NCBI RefSeq assembly: GCF_019458805.1
Contig: NZ_JAIBOA010000017.1
Span: 62,001 to 126,000, forward strand
Direction: 5' to 3'
DNA: 64,000 nucleotides
Origin: Actinomadura parmotrematis
Lineage (GTDB): Bacteria; Actinomycetota; Actinomycetes; Streptosporangiales; Streptosporangiaceae
Both the position numbers and the translations under genes were made by a program. Below, in pieces: positions 24,058 through 32,552 of the stretch. The notes beneath the pieces are model-generated. The model was not told where the DNA came from. It saw only the letters and a list, made by a program, of their open reading frames with translations, and made no database searches. Each line of letters begins with the position of its first letter. Position 1 is the stretch's first letter.

Positions 24058-26586
24058 GTGCACCCCGACGACACCGGCCCCGGCGCGTCCCGCGCCGAGG
24101 CGGCCGCCGCCCTGCCCGTCCGGCGCGCCGTCCCGGCCCTCGCGGCCGCGCTGGAGGCGCGCGGCGCCGCCGTCCTCGCGGCGCCGCCCGGCACCGGCAA
24201 GACCACCTACGTGCCGCTCGCGCTCGCCGGCCTCGCCCCCGACCGCCCGCCCGCAGGGGGCGACGACGGCGGCCGGGTGGTCGTGCTGGAGCCGCGCCGC
24301 CTCGCCGCCCGCGCCGCCGCCCGCCGGATGGCGTGGCTGCTCGGCGAGCGCGTGGGCGGCCGCGTCGGGGTGACGGTGCGCGGCGAGCACCGGCCCGGAT
24401 CGCGGGTCGAGGTCGTCACGACCGGGGTACTGCTCCAGCGCCTCCAGGACGAGCCGGAGCTGCCCGGCGTCGGCACCGTCGTCCTGGACGAGTGCCACGA
24501 GCGGCACCTGGACGCCGACACCGCCCTCGCCTTCCTGCTGGACGTGCGCGCCGCGCTCCGCCCCGACCTGCGCCTCGTCGCCGCCTCCGCCACCGCCGAC
24601 ACCGCCCCTTGGGCGCGGCTGCTGGACGCCGACGTCGTCGAGACCGAGGCGGCCCTGCACCCCGTCGACGTCGTCTGGGCGCCGCCGGAGCGGCCCCTGC
24701 CGCCCCCGCACGGCACGCGCGCCGACCCCGCCCTGCTCGACCACGTCGCCGCGACCGTCCGCCGCGCCCTCACCGAGCACGCCGGCGACGTGCTCTGCTT
24801 CCTGCCGGGCGTCGGCGAGATCGCGCGCGTCGCCGGGCGCCTGGCGGGGCCGTTCGACGTCCTCCAGGTGCACGGGCAGGCGCCCGCCGCCGTCCAGGAC
24901 GCGGTGCTGGCGCCGGGGGAGCGGCGCCGCGTCGTGCTGGCGACCTCGGTCGCCGAGTCCAGCCTCACCGTCCCGGGCGTGCGGATCGTGGTGGACTCCG
25001 GCCTGGCCCGCGAGCCCCGCACCGACCACGCGCGCGGGCTCGGCGCGCTCACCACCGTCCGCGCCTCCCGCGCCGCCGCCGACCAGCGCGCCGGCCGCGC
25101 CGGCCGCGAGGCGCCCGGCATCGTCTACCGCTGCTGGAGCGCCGCCGAGCACGACCGCCTGCCCGCCCGGCCCCGCCCGGAGATCGAGCTGGCCGACCTG
25201 ACCGGCTTCGCGCTCCAGGCGGCCTGCTGGGGCGACCCGTCGGCCGCCTCGCTCGCGCTGCCCGACCCGCCGCCGCCCGCCGCGCTCCAGGCCGCGCGGG
25301 CGACGCTGCGGGCGCTCGGCGCGACCGACGCCGAGGGCCGCGCCACCGACCGCGGCCGCAGGCTCGGCGGCATCGGCGTCCACCCGCGCCTCGCCCGCGC
25401 GCTGCTGGACGGCGCGCGGGAGGTCGGCGCCCGCCCGGCCGCCGAGGTCGTCGCGCTGCTGTCGGAGCCGCCGCCGCGCGGCGCGGGCGACGACCTGACG
25501 GCCGTCTGGCGGGCGCTGCGCCGCGGCGGCCGTCCCGCCGGCGCGCACGCCGCGCGCTGGCGCGACGAGGCCCGCCGCCTGGAGAGGGCCGTCCCCGCCG
25601 GCCGCGCGGCGGGCGGCGCGGACGACCACGTCGCGGGCCTGGTCGTCGCGCTCGCCTTCCCCGAGCGCGTCGCGCGCGCCCGCCGCGGCGCCTACCTGAT
25701 GGCGTCGGGCACCGGCGCAGCCCTCGCCGATGGCTCGGCGCTCGCCGCCGCCCGCCCCGAGTGGATCGCGGTCGCGGTCGCCGACCGGCCGTCCGGCGCG
25801 GCGTCGGCACGGGCCGCGCTCGCCGTCGTCATCGACGAGGAGGTCGCCCGCCGCGCCGCCGCGCCCCTGCTGGCGGCGGGGGAGGAGGTCGCCTGGCGGG
25901 ACGGCGACGTCGTCGCGCGCCGCGTCGAGCGGCTCGGCGCGATCGAGCTGGACGCCCGCCCGCTGCGCGACCCCGGCCCCGCCCGCGTCGCGGCCGCCCT
26001 CGCCGACGGGCTGCGCGCCGAGGGCCTCGCCCTGCTCGACTGGACCCCCGCCGCCGTCGCCCTGCGTGAGCGGCTCGCGTTCTGCCGCGCCGCGCTCGGC
26101 GACCCCTGGCCCGCCGTGGACGACGCCGCCCTGCTGGGCCGCGCCGCCGAATGGATCGCCGCCGCCCCGAAGGCCCGCCGCCGCGCCGACCTGCGGCGCA
26201 TCGACGTGACCGCCGCGCTGCGCGGGCTGCTGCCCTGGGAGTGCGCGGCCCGCCTGGACGAGCTGGCACCCGAGCGGATCACCGTCCCGTCCGGCTCGTC
26301 GATCAGGGTCGACTACTCCGGCGAGCGGCCCGTCCTCGCCGTCAAGCTCCAGGAGCTGTTCGGCTGGGACGCGGCCCCACGCCTCGCCGGCGGCCGCGTC
26401 CCGCTCGTCGTGCACCTGCTGTCACCGGCCGGGCGGCCCGCCGCCGTCACCGCCGACCTCGCCTCGTTCTGGCGGGAGGGCTACCGCTCGGTCCGCGCCG
26501 AGCTGCGCGGCCGCTACCCCCGCCACCCCTGGCCCGAGGACCCCGCCCAGGCGACCCCCACCCGCCGCGTCAAACCCCGCGGCTAA
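24058..26586 (+). CDS. hrpB: ATP-dependent helicase HrpB
   Basis: An 842-residue DEAH-box helicase of the HrpB family. Domains run from an N-terminal helicase core (Walker A APPGTGKTTYVPLAL, EPRRLAARAAARRMAWLLGE, motif II DECHERHLDAD, motif III SATAD) through the second RecA domain (VVLATSVAESSLTVPGVRIVVDSG, QRAGRAGR) to the HrpB-specific C terminus (TVPSGSSIRVDYSGERPVLAVKLQELFGW, HLLSPAGRPAAVTADLASFW). The GTG at 24058 gives the usual family length. Likely acts on RNA or DNA, but its physiological role is not defined in most bacteria. The stop overlaps the converging gene by 4 nt. Confidence 0.93.
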   Translation: MHPDDTGPGASRAEAAAALPVRRAVPALAAALEARGAAVLAAPPGTGKTTYVPLALAGLAPDRPPAGGDDGGRVVVLEPRRLAARAAARRMAWLLGERVGGRVGVTVRGEHRPGSRVEVVTTGVLLQRLQDEPELPGVGTVVLDECHERHLDADTALAFLLDVRAALRPDLRLVAASATADTAPWARLLDADVVETEAALHPVDVVWAPPERPLPPPHGTRADPALLDHVAATVRRALTEHAGDVLCFLPGVGEIARVAGRLAGPFDVLQVHGQAPAAVQDAVLAPGERRRVVLATSVAESSLTVPGVRIVVDSGLAREPRTDHARGLGALTTVRASRAAADQRAGRAGREAPGIVYRCWSAAEHDRLPARPRPEIELADLTGFALQAACWGDPSAASLALPDPPPPAALQAARATLRALGATDAEGRATDRGRRLGGIGVHPRLARALLDGAREVGARPAAEVVALLSEPPPRGAGDDLTAVWRALRRGGRPAGAHAARWRDEARRLERAVPAGRAAGGADDHVAGLVVALAFPERVARARRGAYLMASGTGAALADGSALAAARPEWIAVAVADRPSGAASARAALAVVIDEEVARRAAAPLLAAGEEVAWRDGDVVARRVERLGAIELDARPLRDPGPARVAAALADGLRAEGLALLDWTPAAVALRERLAFCRAALGDPWPAVDDAALLGRAAEWIAAAPKARRRADLRRIDVTAALRGLLPWECAARLDELAPERITVPSGSSIRVDYSGERPVLAVKLQELFGWDAAPRLAGGRVPLVVHLLSPAGRPAAVTADLASFWREGYRSVRAELRGRYPRHPWPEDPAQATPTRRVKPRG

Positions 26587-27272
26587 GGGAGGGCGGCGGC
26601 GCGGTGGCGGGCGATCGCCAGGGCCGGGTGGACGGCGTCGGGGAAGGTGCGGCCGGGGGCGAGGGCGGTGCGGAGGCGGGGGCCGACGGCCTTCGGGTCG
26701 TAGGGCTGCACGACGCACAGCTCGGCCTGCATGGCCTGCCGGGCGGCGCTCATCAGGGCCGGGACGTCGCCGACGACGACGAGCTCGGTCGGCTCGTCGC
26801 CGTAGCCGAGCCGGGCGGCGAGGGCGTGCGGGGAGCGGCCGTCCGGATAGCGGAACTCGCAGATCAGGCGGTCGCCGTCGAGCGGGCCCTCCTGGATCAG
26901 CCAGACGAGGCCGGCGGTGACGGCGCCGAGGTCGCCCGCCCAGGCGGGCAGCGCGGCGTCCATCTCGTCGGCGGCGCCGGCCGCGACGCGGCGCACCTCG
27001 TCCGGGCCGATCGCGGCGAGGCCCCTCAGGAACAGGCGCGCGCCGGGCGTCCCGGCGGCGCGCAGCGTGGAGACCAGGTCGCCGAGCGCCGCCCGGTGGC
27101 CCTCGGCGTGCGGCGCCGACGCCTCCAGGGTGCCGAGCTGCGCCGACAGCCACACCTCGGCCTGCAGGGCGCCGGGCAGGCCCGGCAGTTCCCCGGCGGC
27201 CCGCGCGTAGGCGTCGTAGACCTCCCGCAGGGCGGGGAGCAGCAGGCGCGGGGCCGGGGAACGGGTGCTCAT
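26583..27272 (-). CDS. Hypothetical protein
   Basis: A 229-residue soluble protein I do not recognise. It is largely helical in its first half (PALREVYDAYARAAGELPGLPGALQAEVWLSAQLG) and has a more beta-like region with RLICEFRYPDGRSPHALAARLGYGDEPTELVVVGDVP around residues 135-170. No motif for catalysis, DNA binding or membranes. It lies just downstream of the anti-sigma gene on the same strand with a 34-nt gap, so it may be part of that transcript. Confidence 0.6.
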   Translation of the reverse strand: MSTRSPAPRLLLPALREVYDAYARAAGELPGLPGALQAEVWLSAQLGTLEASAPHAEGHRAALGDLVSTLRAAGTPGARLFLRGLAAIGPDEVRRVAAGAADEMDAALPAWAGDLGAVTAGLVWLIQEGPLDGDRLICEFRYPDGRSPHALAARLGYGDEPTELVVVGDVPALMSAARQAMQAELCVVQPYDPKAVGPRLRTALAPGRTFPDAVHPALAIARHRAAALP

Positions 27273-27306
27273 CGGCCCAGCGTATCGGGCGGCCGCCGCC
27301 CGGCGA

Positions 27307-28044
27307 TCAGGTGCGCAGGGTGAGCAGCGTCCGGTCGCTCGTCGCCGACCGCACCTCGAACCGGGTGATCTCGGCGGGCTTCAGCGCCGTCCCGCCCTGG
27401 AGCGTCAGCGGGGCGGGCGCGCCCGGCTGCCCGTACCCGGCGGCGGGCACCGACCACCCGGCGACCGGGTGCGCGCGGCCCTGGGTGTCCACGGCGACCA
27501 GGCGGCACTCCTGCGGCCCGCGGACGCGGCTCAGCCGCAGGCCGATCTGGCTGCCCCACGCCTTGCCCTGCACCGCGACGGTGCCGGTCACGCCCGTCCC
27601 CGCGTCGGTGGCCGTCATCGCGGCGCCCGAGGCGAGCAGCGCGGCCGTCCCGTCGCTCGGGCTGCTCGCGGCGGGCGGCGGCGCGCCCTCGTGGCGGGCG
27701 CCGAGGGTGAGGCCCGTGACGGCGGCGCCCGCCAGCAGCGCGACGCCGGCGGCGGCTCCGGCCAGGACGTACGGCAGCCGCGCCCGCCGGGCGCGGGCGG
27801 CGCGCCGGTGCAGCCCGCCGGCCAGCACGGCCGGGTCGGGCGGCGGCGGGCCGGGGTCCTCGACCGGCGCCATGCCCCGGCGCGCCATCCCCTCCAGCGC
27901 CCCGGCGAGGCCGCGCAGCCCGGCCAGCTCGCCGCGGCAGGGCGGGCAGGACGCCAGGTGGCGGTCGAAGGCGCGCCGGTCGGCGTCCTCCAGCAGGCCG
28001 AGCGCGTAGGCGGCGACGTCGGTGTGCAGGACGGCGGCCGTCAC
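27307..28044 (-). CDS. Anti-sigma factor, zinc-finger (ZAS) plus RskA-type domain
   Basis: A 245-residue membrane anti-sigma factor. The N terminus has HTDVAAYALGLLEDADRRAF then HLASCPPCRGEL, the HxxxCxxC zinc anti-sigma signature. A single membrane helix follows at about residues 95-115 (YVLAGAAAGVALLAGAAVTG), and the outer part resembles the RskA C-terminal domain (KAWGSQIGLRLSRVRGPQECRLVAVD and GGTALKPAEITRFEV). Its GTG overlaps the sigma-factor stop (GTGA), so it almost certainly binds that sigma factor and releases it after a surface signal and proteolysis. Confidence 0.9.
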   Translation of the reverse strand: MTAAVLHTDVAAYALGLLEDADRRAFDRHLASCPPCRGELAGLRGLAGALEGMARRGMAPVEDPGPPPPDPAVLAGGLHRRAARARRARLPYVLAGAAAGVALLAGAAVTGLTLGARHEGAPPPAASSPSDGTAALLASGAAMTATDAGTGVTGTVAVQGKAWGSQIGLRLSRVRGPQECRLVAVDTQGRAHPVAGWSVPAAGYGQPGAPAPLTLQGGTALKPAEITRFEVRSATSDRTLLTLRT

Positions 28045-28628
28045 GGCGTCACCCCCCGCTCCTCCAGGGCGACGCGGAGCGCGCGCAGCGCGTAGTACAC
28101 CCGCGACTTGACGGTGCCGACGGGGATGCCGAGCTCGCGGGCCGCCTCGTTGACCGAGCGGTCGCGGAAGAACGTCGCGTCCAGGATCTGGCGGTGCGCG
28201 GGCGTCAGGGCGAGCAGCGCCTCCGACACCACCACCGAGCGCAGCATGTCCTCCATCCCGTCGGGCGCCCGCAGGTTCTCCAGCGGGCCCTCGCCCGCCT
28301 CCTGCGGGCGGGCGCTCTTGCGCCGCTGGTCGTCGATGACGATGCGGCGCGCGACGGTGGCGAGCCAGGGGAGCAGCGAGGCGGCGTTCTCGTCGAGCCG
28401 GTGCGCGCTCCGCCAGGCCCGGATCATGGTCTCCTGCACCACGTCCTCGGCCCAGTGCCGGTCGCCGCCGGTGAGGCGGAGCACGAACGACAGCAGCGGC
28501 CGGCCGTACACCCGGTACAGCTCCGTCACGATCACCTGGTCGTCGACGGCGTCGGTCGCGCCGCGGAACCAGCTCCACGGCCCGGCGACCGGGCGGGGGG
28601 CGGGCGCGGTGGGGGATCTGTGGGCCAT
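28041..28628 (-). CDS. ECF-family RNA polymerase sigma factor
   Basis: A 195-residue sigma factor. Region 2 appears as LYRVYGRPLLSFVLRLTGGDRHWAEDVVQETMIRAWRSA, with LLPWLATVARRIVIDDQRR, and region 4 as ALTPAHRQILDATFFRDRSVNEAARELGIPVGTVKSRVYYALRALR. The ATG at 28628 has GGGAG 7-8 nt upstream; an ATG eight codons earlier has no ribosome site. It is co-encoded with its anti-sigma factor in the style of SigK/RskA or SigL/RslA. Targets unknown, though an ECF-like promoter lies divergently upstream. Confidence 0.92.
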   Translation of the reverse strand: MAHRSPTAPAPRPVAGPWSWFRGATDAVDDQVIVTELYRVYGRPLLSFVLRLTGGDRHWAEDVVQETMIRAWRSAHRLDENAASLLPWLATVARRIVIDDQRRKSARPQEAGEGPLENLRAPDGMEDMLRSVVVSEALLALTPAHRQILDATFFRDRSVNEAARELGIPVGTVKSRVYYALRALRVALEERGVTP

Positions 28629-28731
28629 CGTGGACTCCCGGACAGGTGTCATGTCGGGAGGTGGTACGCGGCTCCCGCGCCGGGGGGTTCAGGCCGGCGC
28701 GCGATCCGAAATCGAGGTGACTAGTTCGCTA

Positions 28732-28757
28732 GGAACTCCTTACCTTTGGGTCTGTCG
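28732..28757 (+). promoter_or_regulatory. Possible ECF-type promoter
   Basis: GGAACT (28732-28737), 16 nt, then GTCG (28754-28757) resembles actinobacterial ECF promoters (GGAAC, 16-17 nt, GTC). It also forms one arm of AGTTC-GCTAG-GAACT. It points toward the small protein and cyclase-like pair and sits next to the ECF sigma gene, which suggests control by that sigma factor. Not proven. Confidence 0.35.
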
Positions 28758-28810
28758 AGCCTGGTGTCGCGTCTCACAGTGAACCGGGCACGATGGAAGG
28801 TGAGGAGGTC

Positions 28811-28927
28811 ATGAAGGGTTTCCGATCCGCACGACCGGCATCGAAGGGCAACACTCACTCCGGCGGTGGAGCGAATGAGGGCAGCGGGCCCGACTTGCTC
28901 ACGGATGCGAGAGGCGATCGGGGATGA
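28811..28927 (+). CDS. 38-residue small protein coupled to cyclase-like gene
   Basis: An ATG at 28811, two nt after GAGGAGG, opens a frame of 38 codons. The product is Gly/Ser/Lys-rich and probably disordered (MKGFRSARPASKGN, then GGGANEGSGPDLLTDARGDRG). Its stop overlaps the start of the next gene as ATGA, the same coupling used by genuine gene pairs in this window. It may be a peptide partner or a translation leader for the cyclase-like protein. The SD spacing is short, so some doubt remains. Confidence 0.5.
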   Translation: MKGFRSARPASKGNTHSGGGANEGSGPDLLTDARGDRG

Positions 28928-29544
28928 ACGGGACCCACCTGGTCTACCGGCTTCTCATGGCGGTGGACATCCAGGCGTACAGCAGGCGCGACCTGCGGGA
29001 GCAACTGCTGGCCCAGAGCCAGCTGCACGAGGCGCTGAACCGGGCCGCGGCGGCGATCGGTCTCGACCGCGCCCGCTGGTCCAGCCAGGTCGGCGGCGAC
29101 GGCGAGCTCGCCACGCTGCCCGAGGAGGTCGACCCGGCGGACGTCGCCGGCGACTTCGTCATCGCGCTCGCCGGAGCGCTGCACACGGCCAACGGCGAGC
29201 GCGGCGGCGAGCCCCGGCTCCGCGTCCGCGCCGCGCTGCACCACGGCACCATGACCGCCGGCCCGTTCGGCCCGGCGGGCGACGCGCCGATCGTCGTCCA
29301 GCGGCTGGTCGACGCGCAGGCGGTGCGCCGCACCCTCGGCCCGAAGGACGAGCGCGACCTCGCCTACGTCGTGTCGGACTCGCTGTTCGACGACGTCATC
29401 CGCACCGGGCTCTGCTCGCTGCCGCCCGAGGCGTTCCAGCCCGTCCGGGTGCACGCCAAGGGCAAGGACTTCCACGGCTACGTCCATGTCGGCACCGGTC
29501 CGGCGGGCGGCTTCCCCGCCCCCGCGCTGCGCCAGGAGGCGTGA
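28924..29544 (+). CDS. Class III nucleotide-cyclase-like protein
   Basis: A 206-residue single-domain protein. MAVDIQAYSRRD near the N terminus corresponds to the first metal-binding Asp region of class III cyclases. WSSQVGGDGELATLP matches the GDE/GDG hairpin with the second Asp, and APIVVQRLVDA matches the late NxxxRL segment. There the Arg is kept but the usual Asn position is Ile, so cyclase activity is doubtful; a nucleotide-sensing or degenerate role fits better. It is translationally coupled to a 38-residue protein. Assignment rests on motif pattern only. Confidence 0.55.
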   Translation: MNGTHLVYRLLMAVDIQAYSRRDLREQLLAQSQLHEALNRAAAAIGLDRARWSSQVGGDGELATLPEEVDPADVAGDFVIALAGALHTANGERGGEPRLRVRAALHHGTMTAGPFGPAGDAPIVVQRLVDAQAVRRTLGPKDERDLAYVVSDSLFDDVIRTGLCSLPPEAFQPVRVHAKGKDFHGYVHVGTGPAGGFPAPALRQEA

Positions 29545-29609
29545 CGGAAGAACGCGGGCGGGGCGGGGGTTGTCCCCTGGCGACGGCACGACCGACGGAG
29601 AGGGACGCG

Positions 29610-30032
29610 ATGACCGACGCGCGACTGGCGGAGCTGGTGGGAAGCCGCGACCTCGGGGTGCTCGCCACCCTGAAACGGGACGGCAGGCCGCAGCTGTCCA
29701 CCATCAACTACCACTACGCCGACGGCCTGGTCCGGGTGTCGATCACCGCGGACCGCGCCAAGTACCGCAACCTGCTGCGCGACCCGCGCGCGAGCCTGCA
29801 CGTCCAGGCGCCCGACGGCTGGTCCTGGGCCGTCGCCGAGGGCGTCGCCGACCTGACGCCGCCCGCCGCCGACCCGCACGACCCGACCGTCGAGGAGCTC
29901 GTCGCCGTCTACCGCGCGATCCGCGGCGAGCACCCCGACTGGGACGACTACCGGCGCGCCATGGTCGCCGACCGCCGCGTCGTCCTCCGCCTCCCCGTGG
30001 ACCGGCTCTACGGGCAGCCGCCGCGCGACTGA
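29610..30032 (+). CDS. PPOX-class F420-dependent oxidoreductase
   Basis: A 140-residue split-barrel flavin/F420 protein. Family pattern: LAELVGSRDLGVLATLKRDGRPQLSTINYHYADGLVRVSITADRAKYRNLLRDPRASLHV, followed by GWSWAVAEGVADL. These small enzymes reduce F420-dependent substrates, biliverdin or quinones, but the substrate here cannot be read from sequence. ATG at 29610 with a GGAGAGGGA ribosome site. It stands alone between the cyclase-like gene and the metallohydrolase. Confidence 0.87.
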   Translation: MTDARLAELVGSRDLGVLATLKRDGRPQLSTINYHYADGLVRVSITADRAKYRNLLRDPRASLHVQAPDGWSWAVAEGVADLTPPAADPHDPTVEELVAVYRAIRGEHPDWDDYRRAMVADRRVVLRLPVDRLYGQPPRD

Positions 30033-30180
30033 ACCGTCCCCCCACCACGGCGGACGATCCTTCACCCCGGGTGCAGGACTCGTATCCGCGCGGGTATCGG
30101 CGGCCTTTGTCGGCCCCGCGTTCCGTGCCACGCTGGCAGCGGCCCCGGCACGGTGCGCGGGGCCGCCGGGAGGTCGCCTG

Positions 30181-32199
30181 ATGTGCGAAGTCTGCGAACC
30201 GCCGCCCGCCGTGGCGGACGCCCTGGACCGGTACCGGCGCCTCCTCGCCGAGCACGGCACCGCCTGGGGCGAGGACCCGATCCCGCTGGTCCGGCAGATC
30301 GAGACCAGCGCCTACCTGATGGACGAGCACGCGTTCTGGATCACCTGCCTCCGCCAGGTGGCGGAGCGCCGTCCCGGCATCGGCGCGGACGAGATCGACG
30401 CGCGGATCGCCGGCCTCGACCTCGACGAGGTGATCCGCGACGCGCTCGCCGGGGAGGTCCACGACAACCTCGCCGCGCTCCGCGTCGGCCCCGGCGGCGC
30501 GCGGCTGGAGGCCCGGCGCCTCGCCGTCACCGGCGACGCCCCGCTCCGCACCATGCTGCTGCTGGACTCCGCCCGCGACCACCCGGTCACCGTCGAGGTG
30601 GACGGCACCGCCCACGCCCTCGGGCCGCGCGGCGCCCGCATCGTCCCGGTCACCCAGGGCAGCCGCGTCGTCCTCGACGGCATCGCCATCGACCTCGGCG
30701 GCCTCGCCCGCCGCGTCCCGGCCGCCCGCATCCGCGTGCGCGCGGGCGTCCCGTGCCGGTGGAGCGTCACCGGCAGGGAGGGCCAGGGCTGGTACCCCGA
30801 CGGCGCCCCGCACCGCGTCGACGCGTACCGCCGCCCCTACTTCCACGGCGACGACCTGGTGCTGGAGGTGCCCGCCGAGCCCCTCACCGTCCGGGTCACC
30901 CGCGGCATGGAGCACACCGTCGCGTCCTGCCAGATCATGCCGCGCGAGGGCGGCGAGACCCTCGTCGAGCTCGCGCCCGAACGGCTCTACGACGCCGCCG
31001 CCGAGGGCTGGTACGGCGGCGACATGCACGTCCACATGAACTGGACGGGCGACTCGGTCGGCACGCCCGCGCAGGCCGCCGCCGTCCAGCACGGCGAGGA
31101 CCTGCACGTGCTGAACCTGGTCGCCGGCAACGTCGCCTCCGACCTGGTCTACGACCGCGAGGCCCTCGCGCACTGGGCGGGCCGCGACCTGCCCTGGTCC
31201 GACGAGACGCACCTCGCCCGCGTCGGCGTCGAGTACCGCAACGACCTGCTCGGCCACTTCTACGCCTTCGGCGTCGAGGCGCCGCCCGCCCGCTTCCACA
31301 CCGGCTTCCTCGGCGCGGCCGACTGGCCCCCGAACGCCGAGGGCGCCCGCGAGCTGCGCGCGCTCGGCGGCCTCCTCGGCTACAGCCACCCCTTCCACCT
31401 GCCGATGGCCGAGGACGACCCGCCGGGCGCCGCGCTCACCGCGGGCCGCAACTGCTCGGCCCGCGAGATCGTCGCCGATGCCGCGCTCGGCCTGGTCGAC
31501 ACCCTGGACGTGCTGAACCACTCCTCGATCGAGGCGACCGCCGCCGTCTACCGGCGCCTCCTCGGCGCCGGCGTCCGCCTCGCCGCGACCGCCGGCACCG
31601 ACGCGATGCTGTCGTTCCAGCGGCGCGGCAACCAGTCGAGCCCGCCCGGCTGGGAGCGCGTCTACGCCAAGGTCGACGGCCCGCTCACCGCCGCGTCCTT
31701 CGCCGGCGCGGTCCGCGCCGGCCGCACCTTCGCCACCACGGGCCCCTGGCTGGAGCTGGCGGTCGACGGCCGGGGCCCCGGCGCGACCCTCGACCTCGCC
31801 CCCGGCGACACGATCACCGCCACCGCCCGCACGACCGGCACCGGCCCCCTCACCCTCCAGATCCGCACAGCGGACGGCGTCGTAGCCGAAACCAGGTCAG
31901 GCGAGGCGACAGCCGAACTGACCATCACCGACCCCACCTACCTGGTGGCCGTGGCCTCCGGCCCGCCCGACGCCCACTCCATGCACCGCACCGGCGCCTA
32001 CGCCCACACCAGCCCCGTCTACGCCGACGTCCAGGGCCGCCACGTGGCCCGCGAGCAGGACGTCCGCTGGTGCCTGGACTACCTCGACGGCCTGGAGGAC
32101 CTGATCCGCCGCCACGCCCGCCTGGACTCCGACGCCCAGCTCCAAGACCACCTGACCCTCCTCGCCCAGGCCCGCGCCGTCTACCGCACCCGCCTATGA
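30181..32199 (+). CDS. CehA/McbA-family metallohydrolase (PHP-like)
   Basis: A 672-residue protein. The N-terminal 270 residues are a family-specific extension with beta-sandwich character. The catalytic part begins at WYGGDMHVHMNWTG (Asp281, His283, His285), with YSHPFHLP and ATAGTDAM as further probable metal-site segments, as in PHP-type phosphoesterases and the carbaryl hydrolases CehA/McbA. No signal peptide is seen. Substrate unknown; ester, carbamate or phosphoester cleavage are all possible. The ATG is preceded by GGGAGG. The gene is followed by a perfect 66-bp palindrome. Confidence 0.8.
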   Translation: MCEVCEPPPAVADALDRYRRLLAEHGTAWGEDPIPLVRQIETSAYLMDEHAFWITCLRQVAERRPGIGADEIDARIAGLDLDEVIRDALAGEVHDNLAALRVGPGGARLEARRLAVTGDAPLRTMLLLDSARDHPVTVEVDGTAHALGPRGARIVPVTQGSRVVLDGIAIDLGGLARRVPAARIRVRAGVPCRWSVTGREGQGWYPDGAPHRVDAYRRPYFHGDDLVLEVPAEPLTVRVTRGMEHTVASCQIMPREGGETLVELAPERLYDAAAEGWYGGDMHVHMNWTGDSVGTPAQAAAVQHGEDLHVLNLVAGNVASDLVYDREALAHWAGRDLPWSDETHLARVGVEYRNDLLGHFYAFGVEAPPARFHTGFLGAADWPPNAEGARELRALGGLLGYSHPFHLPMAEDDPPGAALTAGRNCSAREIVADAALGLVDTLDVLNHSSIEATAAVYRRLLGAGVRLAATAGTDAMLSFQRRGNQSSPPGWERVYAKVDGPLTAASFAGAVRAGRTFATTGPWLELAVDGRGPGATLDLAPGDTITATARTTGTGPLTLQIRTADGVVAETRSGEATAELTITDPTYLVAVASGPPDAHSMHRTGAYAHTSPVYADVQGRHVAREQDVRWCLDYLDGLEDLIRRHARLDSDAQLQDHLTLLAQARAVYRTRL

Positions 32200-32214
32200 C
32201 CCCCGGGTCACCCC

Positions 32215-32280
32215 TCGTTGAGTTGCGGCGTGTTGGCCTCTTGAAACGTTTCAAGAGGCCAACACGCCGCAACTCAACGA
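32215..32280. repeat. Perfect 66-bp palindrome
   Basis: Two 33-nt arms meet without a loop at 32247/32248 and match at every position. The arm contains TGCGGCGTGTTGG, which also occurs in the arm of the palindrome at 45763-45824. It lies 15 nt after the metallohydrolase stop between converging genes. As RNA it would form a very long hairpin and could stop transcription, but there is no U-tract, and the sister copy lies between divergent genes. Confidence 0.85.
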
Positions 32281-32355
32281 ACGGCGACCGCCTGGTCACC
32301 CGGCGGCCGCACCCCGCGCGGGGACCGTCCGACGCACGGGGACCGCGCCACGCGC

Positions 32356-32438
32356 GCGAATGCGCTACCTGACCGGTGGGGGGCTCGCCTCCGGCGTCGC
32401 CCCCCACCGGTCAGATCGCGAAGCGATGTCGCATTCGC
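32356..32438. other. Structured element resembling a three-way junction
   Basis: Three nested perfect stems: outer GCGAATGCG/CGCATTCGC (32356-32364 with 32430-32438), inner 15-bp TGACCGGTGGGGGGC/GCCCCCCACCGGTCA (32370-32384 with 32399-32413) and a small ATCGC-GAA-GCGAT hairpin (32415-32427). The arrangement could be folded RNA from either strand or a DNA structural element. No coding frame is supported across it. Confidence 0.6.
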
Positions 32439-32499
32439 CCCAGGCCAGGTCAGGTGCGAGCCGCTAGGCGAGTGCCTGGGCCTGGAATGAAATAAGTAA

Positions 32500-32539
32500 G
32501 TCCAGCCCGAGAGCACCCCGCAGTTCCCTCGGGCTGGAC
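32500..32539 (-). terminator. Terminator hairpin for the GMC oxidase gene
   Basis: A perfect 12-bp stem GTCCAGCCCGAG/CTCGGGCTGGAC (32500-32511 with 32528-32539) lies 13 nt beyond the stop codon of the leftward oxidase gene. On that strand it is followed by a T-richer run (TTACTTATTTCATT), which is rare in this GC-rich DNA and fits intrinsic termination. Confidence 0.75.
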
Positions 32540-32552
32540 GTTCGTGGGGCCC

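Noticed and set aside
32215..32280. Simple Rho-independent terminator for the metallohydrolase gene
   Set aside because: The arms are 33 bp with no loop or U-tract, and a family member occurs between divergent genes, so terminator is not a sufficient explanation.
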